45,268 bases of DNA from an uncultured beta proteobacterium (GTDB lineage Bacteria; Pseudomonadota; Gammaproteobacteria; Burkholderiales; Burkholderiaceae_C): contig CAIXNB010000128.1 in the NCBI GenBank assembly GCA_903920695.1, positions 1 to 45,268 of the forward strand, read 5' to 3'. Shown in pieces: positions 8,354-16,621 of the stretch. A program made the translations under genes and the position numbers. The notes beneath the pieces are model-generated. The model ran no database searches. It was given only the letters and a program-made list of their open reading frames with translations, and had not been told where the DNA came from. Numbering within the stretch: position 1 is the first letter of the stretch; each line of letters starts with the position of its first letter.

Positions 8354-9655
8354 ATGCCAGATTTTCCGCTTTACCTCTATCTCTATCCGGCCGTATTCCT
8401 GATTGTCATCGTGCTTTACATGACGCGGCAACGCAAAAAAAACGAGTCCCATTCTGCGCAATTGCAGGAATCCATTGAGGCTGGCCTGACCGAGCCGCCT
8501 TCGCTTCATCCCATCGTTGATCTGGCACGCTGCATGGGGTCTGGGGCTTGCGTCAAGGCTTGTCCGGAAAAGGCGCTGGGCGTGGTCAACGGCAAGGCTG
8601 TACTGATTAACGCCTCACACTGCATCGGTCACGGTGCTTGTGCTACGGCCTGCCCGCTAGAAGCGATCAAACTTGTCTTTGGCACCGCGCGCCGTGGTAT
8701 TGATATTCCGAACGTGACGCCGAAATTCGAGTCCAATGTTCCCGGTATTTTCATCGCTGGAGAACTCGGCGGCATGGGCTTGGTGCGCAAGGCGGCCGAG
8801 CAGGGCCGCCAGGCCATTGATGCGCTGCGCCACAAAACGGGTGGCAAGGCCGACTATGACGTGGTCATCGTGGGTTGTGGGCCCGCTGGTGTGTCAGCGG
8901 GTCTGGCCGCGCTTGAACACAAGTTGCGTTATAAAATCGTGGAACAGGAAGACAACCTGGGTGGTGCTGTTTACCACTATCCACGGCGTAAGCTGGTCAT
9001 GAATGTGGAGCTCAAGTTGGCGTTGGTACCGCCAGTCAAGTTTGGTGAAATTCAAAAGGAAGATCTGCTGAAGTTCTGGTTGAACATTGTCGACAAGACG
9101 GGTTTGCAGATTTCTTTTCGTGAGCGCATGGAAGGTATCGATCGGGAGAAGGGTTATTTTGTCGTGCGTACCGACCGTGGTCGTTACACAACGCGTAACG
9201 TCTTGCTGGCGCTGGGTCGGCGCGGTACGCCGCGCAAACTGGAGGTGCCTGGCGAAGAGTCCCCCAAGGTGGTGTACCGGCTCATTGATCCAGTCCAATA
9301 TGCTGGGCAGGCGATACTGGTTGTCGGCGGCGGTGACAGTGCTCTGGAAGCTGCGATCACCCTGTCGGAGCAAGCGGGAACGGATGTGACCTTGTCTTAT
9401 CGCAGCGCGGCATTCTCCAGGGTGAAACCGAAGAATCGTACCCTGCTGGAACAACACCAACAGGCGGGTCGCTTGCGTGTCTTGCTCAATTCGCAAGTCC
9501 TGTCGATTGCCAAAGACCATGTCGAGATTGACAACAACGGTGTGCGTGAGCGCCTGCGCAACGATGACGTGATTGTGTGTGCCGGTGGCCTGCTCCCGAT
9601 ACCGCTGCTCAAGGATATCGGGCTGGAGTTCGAGACCAAGTACGGAACCGCCTGA
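8354..9655 (+). CDS. Membrane-anchored ferredoxin/FAD NAD(P)-type oxidoreductase
   Basis: The ATG at 8354 has AGGAG at 8339-8343 and is preferred over the upstream in-frame GTG at 8312. The 433-residue protein has an N-terminal membrane helix (about 5-23), a ferredoxin-like domain with CMGSGACVKACP (Cys60, 66, 70) and CIGHGACATACP (Cys90, 96, 100), then a GIFIAGE segment (131-137), a FAD-type GCGPAG motif (174-179) and an NAD(P)-type GGGDSA motif (about 325-330). This is the thioredoxin-reductase-like two-dinucleotide-binding fold. It has no CxxC redox disulfide, so electrons probably pass between NAD(P)H, FAD and the iron-sulfur clusters. Both cluster motifs lack the usual second Cys, and the GIFIAGE segment is on the wrong side of the FAD motif (see findings). 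In this operon it may feed or drain the multiheme cytochrome; that is inferred. Confidence 0.75.
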   Translation: MPDFPLYLYLYPAVFLIVIVLYMTRQRKKNESHSAQLQESIEAGLTEPPSLHPIVDLARCMGSGACVKACPEKALGVVNGKAVLINASHCIGHGACATACPLEAIKLVFGTARRGIDIPNVTPKFESNVPGIFIAGELGGMGLVRKAAEQGRQAIDALRHKTGGKADYDVVIVGCGPAGVSAGLAALEHKLRYKIVEQEDNLGGAVYHYPRRKLVMNVELKLALVPPVKFGEIQKEDLLKFWLNIVDKTGLQISFRERMEGIDREKGYFVVRTDRGRYTTRNVLLALGRRGTPRKLEVPGEESPKVVYRLIDPVQYAGQAILVVGGGDSALEAAITLSEQAGTDVTLSYRSAAFSRVKPKNRTLLEQHQQAGRLRVLLNSQVLSIAKDHVEIDNNGVRERLRNDDVIVCAGGLLPIPLLKDIGLEFETKYGTA

Positions 9656-9738
9656 GGCCATTCCATATTTCTGAGCGTGGAAATTATTAAGTCGATCCGG
9701 GCATTGCCGCACGACAAACTATTTTTGAAGAGAGTCCT

Positions 9739-10374
9739 ATGCTATCGATCATACAAGCCGCAGGCTGGCCGATTTGGCCCCTGATTTTTGCTTCCATCCT
9801 GGCGCTGGCGCTGGTGATTGAGCGCATGGTCAGTCTAAAGACCAGTCGCATTGCCCCGCCCGGGCTGCTCGGTGAGGCGCTGCGCGTCACGCGTCAGGCG
9901 GTCCCGAGCCGTGATGTGGTCGATCGAATGGCGCAAAGTTCTGCGCTGGGTGAAGTGTTGGCCAGTGGCCTGCGGGCTTTAAGTGCCAACCCGCGCTGTT
10001 CGGAAGAGGACCTGCGCGCCACGATGGAGGCGTCAGGACGTGAAGTGGCGCATCGCATGGAGCGCTATTTGAGCGCCCTGGCCACCATTGCTTCGGCTGC
10101 GCCCTTGTTGGGCTTGCTGGGTACTGTTATCGGCATGATCGAAATTTTCGGTTCACAGACGCCTAGCGGCGTCAGCGCAGGGGCCAATCCGGCGCAGTTG
10201 GCGCATGGCATTTCAGTGGCTTTGTACAACACCGCGTTCGGCTTGATGGTGGCGATTCCGTCACTGATCTTTTGGCGCTACTTTCGGGCAACGGTTGATG
10301 CCCATTTGCTGACCTTGGAACTGTCGGCCGAACAGTTTGCCAGGCACCTGCAAACCTTGCGTGTGAAAGCATGA
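9739..10374 (+). CDS. exbB: ExbB/TolQ/MotA-family proton channel subunit
   Basis: The 211-residue protein has an ATG preceded by GAAGAGAG. It has three membrane segments: about 8-28, then a pair in the second half (around SAAPLLGLLGTVIGMIEIF and the TAFGLMVAIPSLIFWRYF region), with a large cytoplasmic loop between the first and second. This is the standard MotA/TolQ/ExbB arrangement. With ExbD it forms the inner-membrane motor that uses proton flow to drive TonB. Its reading frame overlaps that of the ExbD gene by four bases (ATGA), so the two are co-translated. Together with the TonB-like gene upstream it makes a complete local energiser. Confidence 0.88.
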   Translation: MLSIIQAAGWPIWPLIFASILALALVIERMVSLKTSRIAPPGLLGEALRVTRQAVPSRDVVDRMAQSSALGEVLASGLRALSANPRCSEEDLRATMEASGREVAHRMERYLSALATIASAAPLLGLLGTVIGMIEIFGSQTPSGVSAGANPAQLAHGISVALYNTAFGLMVAIPSLIFWRYFRATVDAHLLTLELSAEQFARHLQTLRVKA

Positions 10375-10799
10375 AGTTTCGTAGCCGTGGGCGTGAAGAG
10401 CCCGAAATCAACCTGATTCCCTTCATCGACGTTTTGCTCGTGGTGGTGATCTTCCTGATGCTGTCCACCACCTACACCAAGTTCTCGGAGTTGCAGATCA
10501 CACTGCCGACTGCCGAAGCACAGGCAAAGCACGACTTTCCCAAGGAAGTGTTGGTAGCGGTCAGTGTTGACGGTCGCTATTCGATCAACGGGGTGGCCAT
10601 TCCCGGCAAAAGCGTCGAGGACGTCGCGCAGGCTTTGGTCAAGGCGGCCAAAGCTGGTACTGAGTCTGTCGTCATCATTCATGCCGATGCCAATGCCGTG
10701 CACCAGTCGGTGGTCATCGTGATGGAAGCCGCGAGCCGCGCCGGTTTGAGTCAACTCACGTTTGCAACTCAGGCCAGCGGCGCGTCGGCTACACGCTGA
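10371..10799 (+). CDS. exbD: ExbD/TolR-family protein
   Basis: The ATG overlaps the ExbB stop codon. The 142-residue product has a short cytoplasmic N-terminus, a single membrane helix beginning INLIPFIDVLLVVVIF that contains the conserved Asp needed for proton movement, and a periplasmic domain of about 100 residues. This matches ExbD/TolR in length and layout. It is the last + strand gene of the cytochrome/TonB module and faces the convergent IclR gene. Confidence 0.88.
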   Translation: MKFRSRGREEPEINLIPFIDVLLVVVIFLMLSTTYTKFSELQITLPTAEAQAKHDFPKEVLVAVSVDGRYSINGVAIPGKSVEDVAQALVKAAKAGTESVVIIHADANAVHQSVVIVMEAASRAGLSQLTFATQASGASATR

Positions 10800-10815
10800 C
10801 GCGCGTAGGCGCTCG

Positions 10816-10854
10816 GCAAAGCAGCGGCTCTAGCTGCGCGGCTGATCGCTTTGC
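10816..10854. terminator. Stem-loop between convergent genes
   Basis: A perfect 7-bp inverted repeat GCAAAGC (10816-10822) and GCTTTGC (10848-10854) encloses a GC-rich interior with further pairing potential (GCAGC/GCTGC). It lies between the 3' ends of exbD and the IclR gene, where a bidirectional terminator is expected. There is no clear U-tract, so it may act only as a weak or Rho-assisted terminator. Confidence 0.3.
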
Positions 10855-10898
10855 GTAGTTCAAGCTTTGCGGGCGCGTGTCTTGATCAATGCGAGGTG

Positions 10899-11702
10899 CT
10901 AATGCCGCCCCATATTCACTTCCACGGTGTGAACCAGTTCCACCAGGCGCGGTCCCAGATCAGTCATCAAGGTCTCACGCGGCAACAGGAAGGCCGGACC
11001 GCCGCAATTGAAGGCCATCGTCTCTTCTCCATTCGGGTCAATTAACGGTACACCAACGGAATTGATGTTGGACTCCCACTCGCCAACCGTGATGCAAAAG
11101 CCGTGATCTTGGTAGTCTTTCAATGCCTGTTCCAGAGTGGCTTTGATCTGCGGCCATTTTTCTTCGTTGTTCAGGCGGATGTGGTCCATCAGAAAGTCGC
11201 GCTCGGTCTGCGGTAGCGCGCACAACAGGGCTTTGCCCATCGCCGTCGTGGCGATTGGGATGCGCGAGCCGACATCGCGGCGCAACGTGACGGCCGAAGT
11301 GCTTCTGCAGGTTTCGATGTACACCATGTCCAGTCGGTCCCGTATGCCGATGGCGACGCTGGCTTGTGAATGCTCTGCCAGTTCCCGCATCGCGGGGCGG
11401 GCCAGTTTGCGCACGTCCAGATTGGAGAGCAGGGAGTTGCCGAGCGAAAGCACGCCTGACCCGAGGTAATACTGCCCCCGATCGCTTGAAAATCCGAGGT
11501 ATCCGAGCTTGGTTAGCGTGTAGCTAAGGCGCGAGATCGTCGGTTTGGGCATGCCGGTTCGCTTGGCCATCTCCGTGTTGCTCAAGTACTTCTCGCCCGG
11601 CCGGAAACAACGCAGTATTTCGAGACCGCGCGCCAAAGCGTTGACGAATTGCCGGTCATTGTTGGGCGCTTCATCGCCCAATGTCTGCTTTTGATATCCC
11701 AT
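10899..11702 (-). CDS. IclR-family transcriptional regulator
   Basis: The preferred ATG at 11702 has GGAG seven bases upstream; a longer form beginning at 11771 lacks a ribosome site. The 267-residue protein has an N-terminal winged helix-turn-helix (about 18-80, with the helix pair around SNTEMAKRTGMPKPTISRL) and a C-terminal IclR effector domain (about 90-260) with the usual AMGKALL segment. IclR proteins sense small carboxylic or aromatic acids and commonly regulate a divergent catabolic operon. Here the divergent operon begins with the bifunctional beta-oxidation gene, so it is the likely target. Whether it activates or represses cannot be told. Confidence 0.88.
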   Translation of the reverse strand: MGYQKQTLGDEAPNNDRQFVNALARGLEILRCFRPGEKYLSNTEMAKRTGMPKPTISRLSYTLTKLGYLGFSSDRGQYYLGSGVLSLGNSLLSNLDVRKLARPAMRELAEHSQASVAIGIRDRLDMVYIETCRSTSAVTLRRDVGSRIPIATTAMGKALLCALPQTERDFLMDHIRLNNEEKWPQIKATLEQALKDYQDHGFCITVGEWESNINSVGVPLIDPNGEETMAFNCGGPAFLLPRETLMTDLGPRLVELVHTVEVNMGRH

Positions 11703-12057
11703 GTGCTGGCTCCATTTGTTTTTCGTCTCAAGCGATCGCACTCTCGAGGGCCTCGAGTACGAGGGCTGCATCGTTACACAGTTACAGCTGGATTGTCAAT
11801 ATTTTGCGAACAATAGTTCCGCACAGCGGTCCTGTAATCCAAACTCAACTTATCAGTGGATTGTGCGAACCGACCCGCATCGCATGCCGCTTTGATTCAA
11901 TTCATCAAGGCGGCAGTCAAGTATTGTTGTCTGTTTTTCGACAAAAAAATCGCAAATTGTTGACGCCGTCGGCAAAAAATCGGTTATCGTTCGTGCCAAT
12001 AATTTTGCAAACCAATGTTTCGCTATGCGAACCATCTTCGATTTGGAAATATCCGCC
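11703..12057. promoter_or_regulatory. Divergent regulatory region with TGCGAAC repeats
   Basis: This gene-free stretch is clearly more AT-rich than its surroundings. The heptamer TGCGAAC occurs three times on the + strand (11805-11811, 11864-11870, 12026-12032). The first is followed by an inverted GTTCCGCA (11816-11823). The third is the right half of a palindrome, GTTTCGCTATGCGAAC (12017-12032), centred about 33 bases before the start of the downstream gene. These are candidate operators for the adjacent IclR regulator. Confidence 0.5.
11960..11990 (+). promoter_or_regulatory. Possible sigma-70 promoter of the beta-oxidation operon
   Basis: TTGACG at 11960-11965 is a good -35 match. A weak -10 match, TATCGT at 11985-11990, follows at 19 bp, or TTATCG at 18 bp. 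The palindrome at 12017-12032 would then lie in the early transcribed region. The -10 is poor and the assignment is tentative. Confidence 0.3.
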
Positions 12058-14178
12058 ATGAGCCAAAATTTATCAACCGAAGTCGTCGCGCGCGAACTGC
12101 ATGGCAACGTTTTTCTCGTCACCATCAATAATCCGCCCGTCAACGCGCTCGGTGTGGATGTGCGGCGCGGTATCGCCGCGGCGATCGACGCAGCCGAGGC
12201 AGACGTCGCTGTCCACGCTGTGATCATCATGGGGTCGGGGCGCAACTTCATCGCGGGCGCCGATATCCGCGAGTTCGGCAAGCCACCCATGCCGCCCGCG
12301 CTGCCGGATGTCTGCCAGCAGATTGAAGCCTGCCGCAAACCCGTGGTCGCAGCGATCCATGGCGCGGCCTTGGGCGGCGGGCTGGAGATCGCCCTGGCGG
12401 CCCACTACCGGTTGGCGGCGACGGATGTCAAGTTCGGACTGCCCGAAGTTCTGCTCGGGCTGATGCCGGGTGCGGGTGGCACACAACGCACACCGCGTCT
12501 CATCGGTGCCAAAGCCGCCCTGGACCTGATGCTCAGCGGCCGTCACATCGGCGCCGGCGAAGCGCACAAGCTTGGTCTGGTGGATCGGCTCGGCGCCGGT
12601 ACAGACATTGGCGCCGATGGCTTGGCCTATGCCGAGGAATTGCTGGCCATGCAGGCCCCGGTACGGCGCAGCTGCGATGCGGCCGGACTTTCGGACCGGA
12701 CGGCGAACCAGGCTGCGATCGAGGCCGCGCGCGAGCAGACCGCGAAAACGTCGCGCGGCTTGTTCTCGCCTCTGAAGATCATTGAAGCGGTCGAGGTCGC
12801 ACTGGATCAGCCTTTCGACGAGGGCATGCGCACGGAGCGCAAACTTTTCCTGCAGTGCCTGGAAAGCCCGCAGCGCGCCGGACTGATTCATGCTTTTTTT
12901 GCCGAGCGCGAAGTGCTCAAGGCGCCCGAGACTCGCAACACACAGCCGCGCGCCATCACGCATGTCGGCATCGTTGGCGGTGGCACCATGGGCGCTGGCA
13001 TCGCCGTGGCCGTGCTCGACGCCGGCCTGCCGGTCACGATGATTGATCGGGACGCGGCGGCGCTCGCACGCGGCCGCGCCCATGTCGAAAAGGTTTACAG
13101 CGCCATGGTCGCCAAGGGCCGCATGACAGCCGCCGCCATGGCCACCACCATGGCACGCTTTGCCGGCAGCACCACGTACGACGCACTGGCCGCAGCTGAT
13201 ATGGTGATCGAGGCCGTGTTCGAGGACATGGCGGTGAAGAAAGTAGTCTTCGCTGAACTGGACCGCGTCTGTAAACCGGGCGCGGTGCTGGCCACCAACA
13301 CCTCGTATCTTGACATCGACGCCATCGCGGCCAGTATTTCGCGACCCGCTGACGTGGTCGGCTTGCACTTCTTCTCGCCGGCCAACATCATGAAGTTGCT
13401 GGAGATCGTGGTCCCGGCCAAAGTCTCGGCCGACGTCGTCGCCACCGCGTTCGAACTGGCGAAGAAGCTGCGCAAAGTGCCGGTGCGGGCCGGTGTCTGC
13501 GATGGTTTCATCGGCAACCGGATTCTCGCGGCTTATCGCCAGGCGGCCGACCACATGATGGAAGACGGCGCCTCGCCCTATCATATCGACCGCGCCGTGC
13601 GCAACTTCGGCTACCCCATGGGACCGTTTCAGGTGTCGGATCTGGCCGGCGGTGACATCGGCTGGGCGACCCGCAAACGCAAGGCGGCGACGCGCAATCC
13701 CGAGGCGCGCTACGTGCAGATTGCCGACCGCATCTGCGAGCGCGGCTGGTTCGGGCAGAAGACCGGACGCGGCTACTACCTGTACCCGGGCGGCGCTCGC
13801 ACCGGTGTGCCTGATCCTGAAGTGGAGGCCATCATCGATGCCGAGCGCGTGCGCGCCGGCATCACGCCACGCAGTTTTACCGACGACGAGATCATGCGCC
13901 GCTACATGGCTGCCATGATCAACGAAGGTGCCAATGTGGTGCAGCAACGCATCGCGCTGCGGCCGCTCGACGTCGACGTCACCTTCCTCTACGGCTATGG
14001 CTTTCCGCGGCATCGCGGCGGCCCGATGAAATACGCCGACACGGTTGGCCTGGCCAATGTGCTGGCCGACATCCGCGAATTTGCCAAGCAGGACCCGCTG
14101 TTCTGGCAGGCCTCGCCCTTGCTGGTTGATCTGGTCGAGCAGGGCAAGGATTTCGCCAGTCTGAATCAATCCGAATAA
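12058..14178 (+). CDS. Bifunctional enoyl-CoA hydratase/3-hydroxyacyl-CoA dehydrogenase
   Basis: The chosen ATG at 12058 follows GGAA at 12045-12048; an upstream ATG at 12025 would put the operator-like palindrome within or beside the gene and lacks a ribosome site. The 706-residue protein has an N-terminal crotonase domain with both catalytic glutamates (Glu110 in GGGLEIA and Glu130 in GLPEVLLG), an NAD-binding 3-hydroxyacyl-CoA dehydrogenase domain beginning [14 protein letters not shown] near 303, the catalytic His segment GLHFFSPAN, and two C-terminal dehydrogenase helical domains. It hydrates 2-enoyl-CoA and oxidises the 3-hydroxyacyl-CoA with NAD. Organisation is like PimF and peroxisomal bifunctional enzymes. 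It opens an operon with a thiolase and two acyl-CoA dehydrogenases, which favours a PimF-like role. Confidence 0.9.
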   Translation: MSQNLSTEVVARELHGNVFLVTINNPPVNALGVDVRRGIAAAIDAAEADVAVHAVIIMGSGRNFIAGADIREFGKPPMPPALPDVCQQIEACRKPVVAAIHGAALGGGLEIALAAHYRLAATDVKFGLPEVLLGLMPGAGGTQRTPRLIGAKAALDLMLSGRHIGAGEAHKLGLVDRLGAGTDIGADGLAYAEELLAMQAPVRRSCDAAGLSDRTANQAAIEAAREQTAKTSRGLFSPLKIIEAVEVALDQPFDEGMRTERKLFLQCLESPQRAGLIHAFFAEREVLKAPETRNTQPRAITHVGIVGGGTMGAGIAVAVLDAGLPVTMIDRDAAALARGRAHVEKVYSAMVAKGRMTAAAMATTMARFAGSTTYDALAAADMVIEAVFEDMAVKKVVFAELDRVCKPGAVLATNTSYLDIDAIAASISRPADVVGLHFFSPANIMKLLEIVVPAKVSADVVATAFELAKKLRKVPVRAGVCDGFIGNRILAAYRQAADHMMEDGASPYHIDRAVRNFGYPMGPFQVSDLAGGDIGWATRKRKAATRNPEARYVQIADRICERGWFGQKTGRGYYLYPGGARTGVPDPEVEAIIDAERVRAGITPRSFTDDEIMRRYMAAMINEGANVVQQRIALRPLDVDVTFLYGYGFPRHRGGPMKYADTVGLANVLADIREFAKQDPLFWQASPLLVDLVEQGKDFASLNQSE

Positions 14179-14209
14179 GCCGTTCAAACCATCCATCAGG
14201 AAAGCAACC

Positions 14210-15391
14210 ATGCGCGAAGCCGTCATCGTTTCCACCGCCCGCACGCCATTGACCAAGTCACATCGCGGCGAATTCAACATCACGCCCGGTTCCACGCTCG
14301 CGGCTTTTGCCGTGCGCGCCGCCGTCGAGCGCTCCGGTATTGACCCCGCGATGATCGAGGACGCCATTCTGGGTTGCGGCTATCCGGAAGGGACCAACGG
14401 CCGCAACGTGGCGCGTCAGGCCGTGATCCGTGCTGGCCTGCCGATCACGATCGCCGGTGCCGTGGCGAGCCGCTTTTGCGCCTCCGGGCTGCAGGCCATT
14501 GCGATGGCGGCGGGGCGCATCGTCGTCGAAGGTGCACCGGCCATGATTGCCGGCGGCATTGAAAGCATCTCGCAGATCCGCACCCGCCAGGACGGTGACA
14601 CCGGCATCAACCCGTGGATTCTCGAGCGCAAGCCCGAGCTCTACCTGTCGATGATCGAGACCGCTGACATTGTGGCGGCGCGCTACGGCATCAGCCGCGA
14701 AGCGCAGGATCGGTTCTCGGCCGAGAGCCAGCGCAAGACGGAAGAGGCACAGCTGGCCGGTCGTTATCGCGACGAAATCGTCGCCTGCACGACCGAGATG
14801 GCCGTCACCGACAAAGAGACAAAACTCGTCAGCCGCAAAGAAGTGACGGTGGACGCCGATAACTGCAACCGGCGCGGAACCACCTACGAAGCCTTGGCCA
14901 AGCTGGCGCCGGTGAACGGCGCCGACAAGTTCATCACCGCCGGCAATTCGTCGCAACTCTCCGACGGCGCCTCGGCCTGCGTCATGATGGAAGCCAAGGA
15001 AGCCGAACGCGCCAACCTGCAGCCACTGGGCGTCTTTCGCGGCCTGGCGCTGGCCGGTTGCGAACCTGACGAGATGGGTATCGGACCGGTGTTTGCCGTT
15101 CCCAAGCTGCTGGCACGCCACGGCCTCACCGTTGACGACATTGGCCTGTGGGAACTCAACGAGGCCTTCGCTTCGCAATCCATCTACTGCCAGCAGCGTC
15201 TGGGCATCCCCGATGAGCGGCTCAACGTCAACGGCGGTGCGATTTCCATCGGCCATCCATTCGGCATGACGGGCGCGCGCCTGACCGGCCACCTGCTGAT
15301 CGAAGGCAAGCGTCGCGGTGCGAAATACGGCGTCGTCACCATGTGCATCGCCGGTGGCATGGGCGCGGCCGGCCTGTTCGAAATCTACTGA
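14210..15391 (+). CDS. Thiolase (acetyl-CoA C-acyltransferase)
   Basis: The ATG is preceded by AGGAAA at 14198-14203. The 393-residue length is typical of degradative thiolases. The nucleophilic Cys90 lies in [12 protein letters not shown], the His349 in [12 protein letters not shown], and the second Cys379 in [10 protein letters not shown], so all catalytic residues are present. It cleaves 3-ketoacyl-CoA to acetyl-CoA plus a shortened acyl-CoA, the last step after the preceding bifunctional enzyme. By position it corresponds to PimB in pimelate-type operons. Chain-length specificity cannot be read from the sequence. Confidence 0.92.
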   Translation: MREAVIVSTARTPLTKSHRGEFNITPGSTLAAFAVRAAVERSGIDPAMIEDAILGCGYPEGTNGRNVARQAVIRAGLPITIAGAVASRFCASGLQAIAMAAGRIVVEGAPAMIAGGIESISQIRTRQDGDTGINPWILERKPELYLSMIETADIVAARYGISREAQDRFSAESQRKTEEAQLAGRYRDEIVACTTEMAVTDKETKLVSRKEVTVDADNCNRRGTTYEALAKLAPVNGADKFITAGNSSQLSDGASACVMMEAKEAERANLQPLGVFRGLALAGCEPDEMGIGPVFAVPKLLARHGLTVDDIGLWELNEAFASQSIYCQQRLGIPDERLNVNGGAISIGHPFGMTGARLTGHLLIEGKRRGAKYGVVTMCIAGGMGAAGLFEIY

Positions 15392-15402
15392 GGAGCGTTG
15401 AC

Positions 15403-16611
15403 ATGGATTTGAATTTCACGACTGACGAAGAAAATTTCCGCAGCGAAGTGCGCACCTTTCTGGCCGACAAGCTGCCGCCGCGCCTGTCCGAGAAGGTCGC
15501 CACCGGCAAGCACCTGAGCAAGGCCGACATGCAGGAATGGCATGCCATCCTCAACGCGCGCGGCTGGCTCGCCAATCACTGGCCCGAGCAGTACGGCGGC
15601 CCGGGCTGGAGCGCGGTCGAAAAATTTATCTTCGAGCACGAGTGCTGCCTGGCGCACGCGCCGCGCGTTGTTCCGTTCGGCGTCAACATGCTCGGTCCGG
15701 TCCTGATCAAGTTCGGCAACGAAACACAAAAGCGCCACTGGCTGCCACGCATTCTCGATGGTTCCGACTGGTGGTGTCAGGGTTACTCGGAAACTGGTGC
15801 CGGCTCGGACCTGGCGGCGGTCAGCACCACCGCCGCGCGCGGCCAGGATGCGCAGGGCGAGCACTACATCGTGAACGGTCAGAAGGCTTGGACCACGCTG
15901 GGCCAGCACGCCAACATGATCTTCTGCCTGGTTCGCACCAACCGCGAGTCGAAGAAGCAGGAGGGCATCAGTTTCCTGCTGATCGACATGACGACCCCCG
16001 GCGTCGAGGTGCGCCCGGTCATCACGCTCGACGGTGTGCACGAAGTCAACGAGGTGTTCTTCACCGATGTGCGCGTGCCGGCTGAAAACCTGGTGGGCGA
16101 GGAAAACAAGGGCTGGACTTGCGCCAAGTACCTGCTGACCTACGAACGCACCAACATCGCCGGCGTCGGCCTCTCGGTCGCGGCCCTGGAACGGCTCAAG
16201 CGCGTCGCCGCGCAGCAGACGCGCAAGGGCCGGCCCTTGACCGAGGACGCGTCGTTTGCCGCGCGCCTGGCGCGCGTCGAGATTGACCTTGAAAACATGA
16301 AGACCACCAACCTGCGCATGATTGCCGCCGTGGTCGGCGGCGGCGTGCCGGGGGCGGAAAGCTCGATGCTGAAGATCCGTGGCACCCAGATTCGGCAGGA
16401 GATTTCGTCCTTGAACCGGCGTGCCATGGGCCCTTATGCGCGGCCCTTCATCAAAGAAGCACTCGAAGACGGCTATAGCGCGAGCCCGGTCGGCCCGAAG
16501 GCGGCGGCCGGTGCGGCGGCGGCCTACTTCAACAACCGCAAGCTGTCCATCTTCGGCGGCTCCAACGAAATCCAGAAGAACATTGTCTCCAAGATGATTC
16601 TTGGACTGTGA
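15403..16611 (+). CDS. Acyl-CoA dehydrogenase, pimeloyl-CoA dehydrogenase large-subunit type
   Basis: The ATG at 15403 follows GAGGAG at 15390-15395, which overlaps the thiolase stop. The 402-residue protein has the three ACAD domains: N-terminal helical, middle beta (WWCQGYSETGAGSDLA, FAD/substrate contacts) and C-terminal helical. The overall sequence is the type usually annotated as PimC, the large subunit of pimeloyl-CoA dehydrogenase. It would introduce the 2,3 double bond into an acyl-CoA using FAD and pass electrons to ETF. A second, more diverged ACAD follows ten bases later, which supports a heteromeric enzyme. I lack proof of the substrate. Confidence 0.85.
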   Translation: MDLNFTTDEENFRSEVRTFLADKLPPRLSEKVATGKHLSKADMQEWHAILNARGWLANHWPEQYGGPGWSAVEKFIFEHECCLAHAPRVVPFGVNMLGPVLIKFGNETQKRHWLPRILDGSDWWCQGYSETGAGSDLAAVSTTAARGQDAQGEHYIVNGQKAWTTLGQHANMIFCLVRTNRESKKQEGISFLLIDMTTPGVEVRPVITLDGVHEVNEVFFTDVRVPAENLVGEENKGWTCAKYLLTYERTNIAGVGLSVAALERLKRVAAQQTRKGRPLTEDASFAARLARVEIDLENMKTTNLRMIAAVVGGGVPGAESSMLKIRGTQIRQEISSLNRRAMGPYARPFIKEALEDGYSASPVGPKAAAGAAAAYFNNRKLSIFGGSNEIQKNIVSKMILGL

Positions 16612-16621
16612 GGGTATCAAC

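Noticed and set aside
12025..12058. Upstream ATG at 12025 for the bifunctional enzyme
   Set aside because: It lies inside the operator-like palindrome and has no Shine-Dalgarno, whereas the ATG at 12058 follows GGAA at suitable spacing and starts the normal crotonase N-terminus.
12073..14367. Very long open frame (over 760 codons) on the minus strand opposite the bifunctional beta-oxidation gene
   Set aside because: It is antisense to a well-supported enzyme, has no recognisable domain and a His/Gly/Arg-rich composition typical of high-GC shadow frames.
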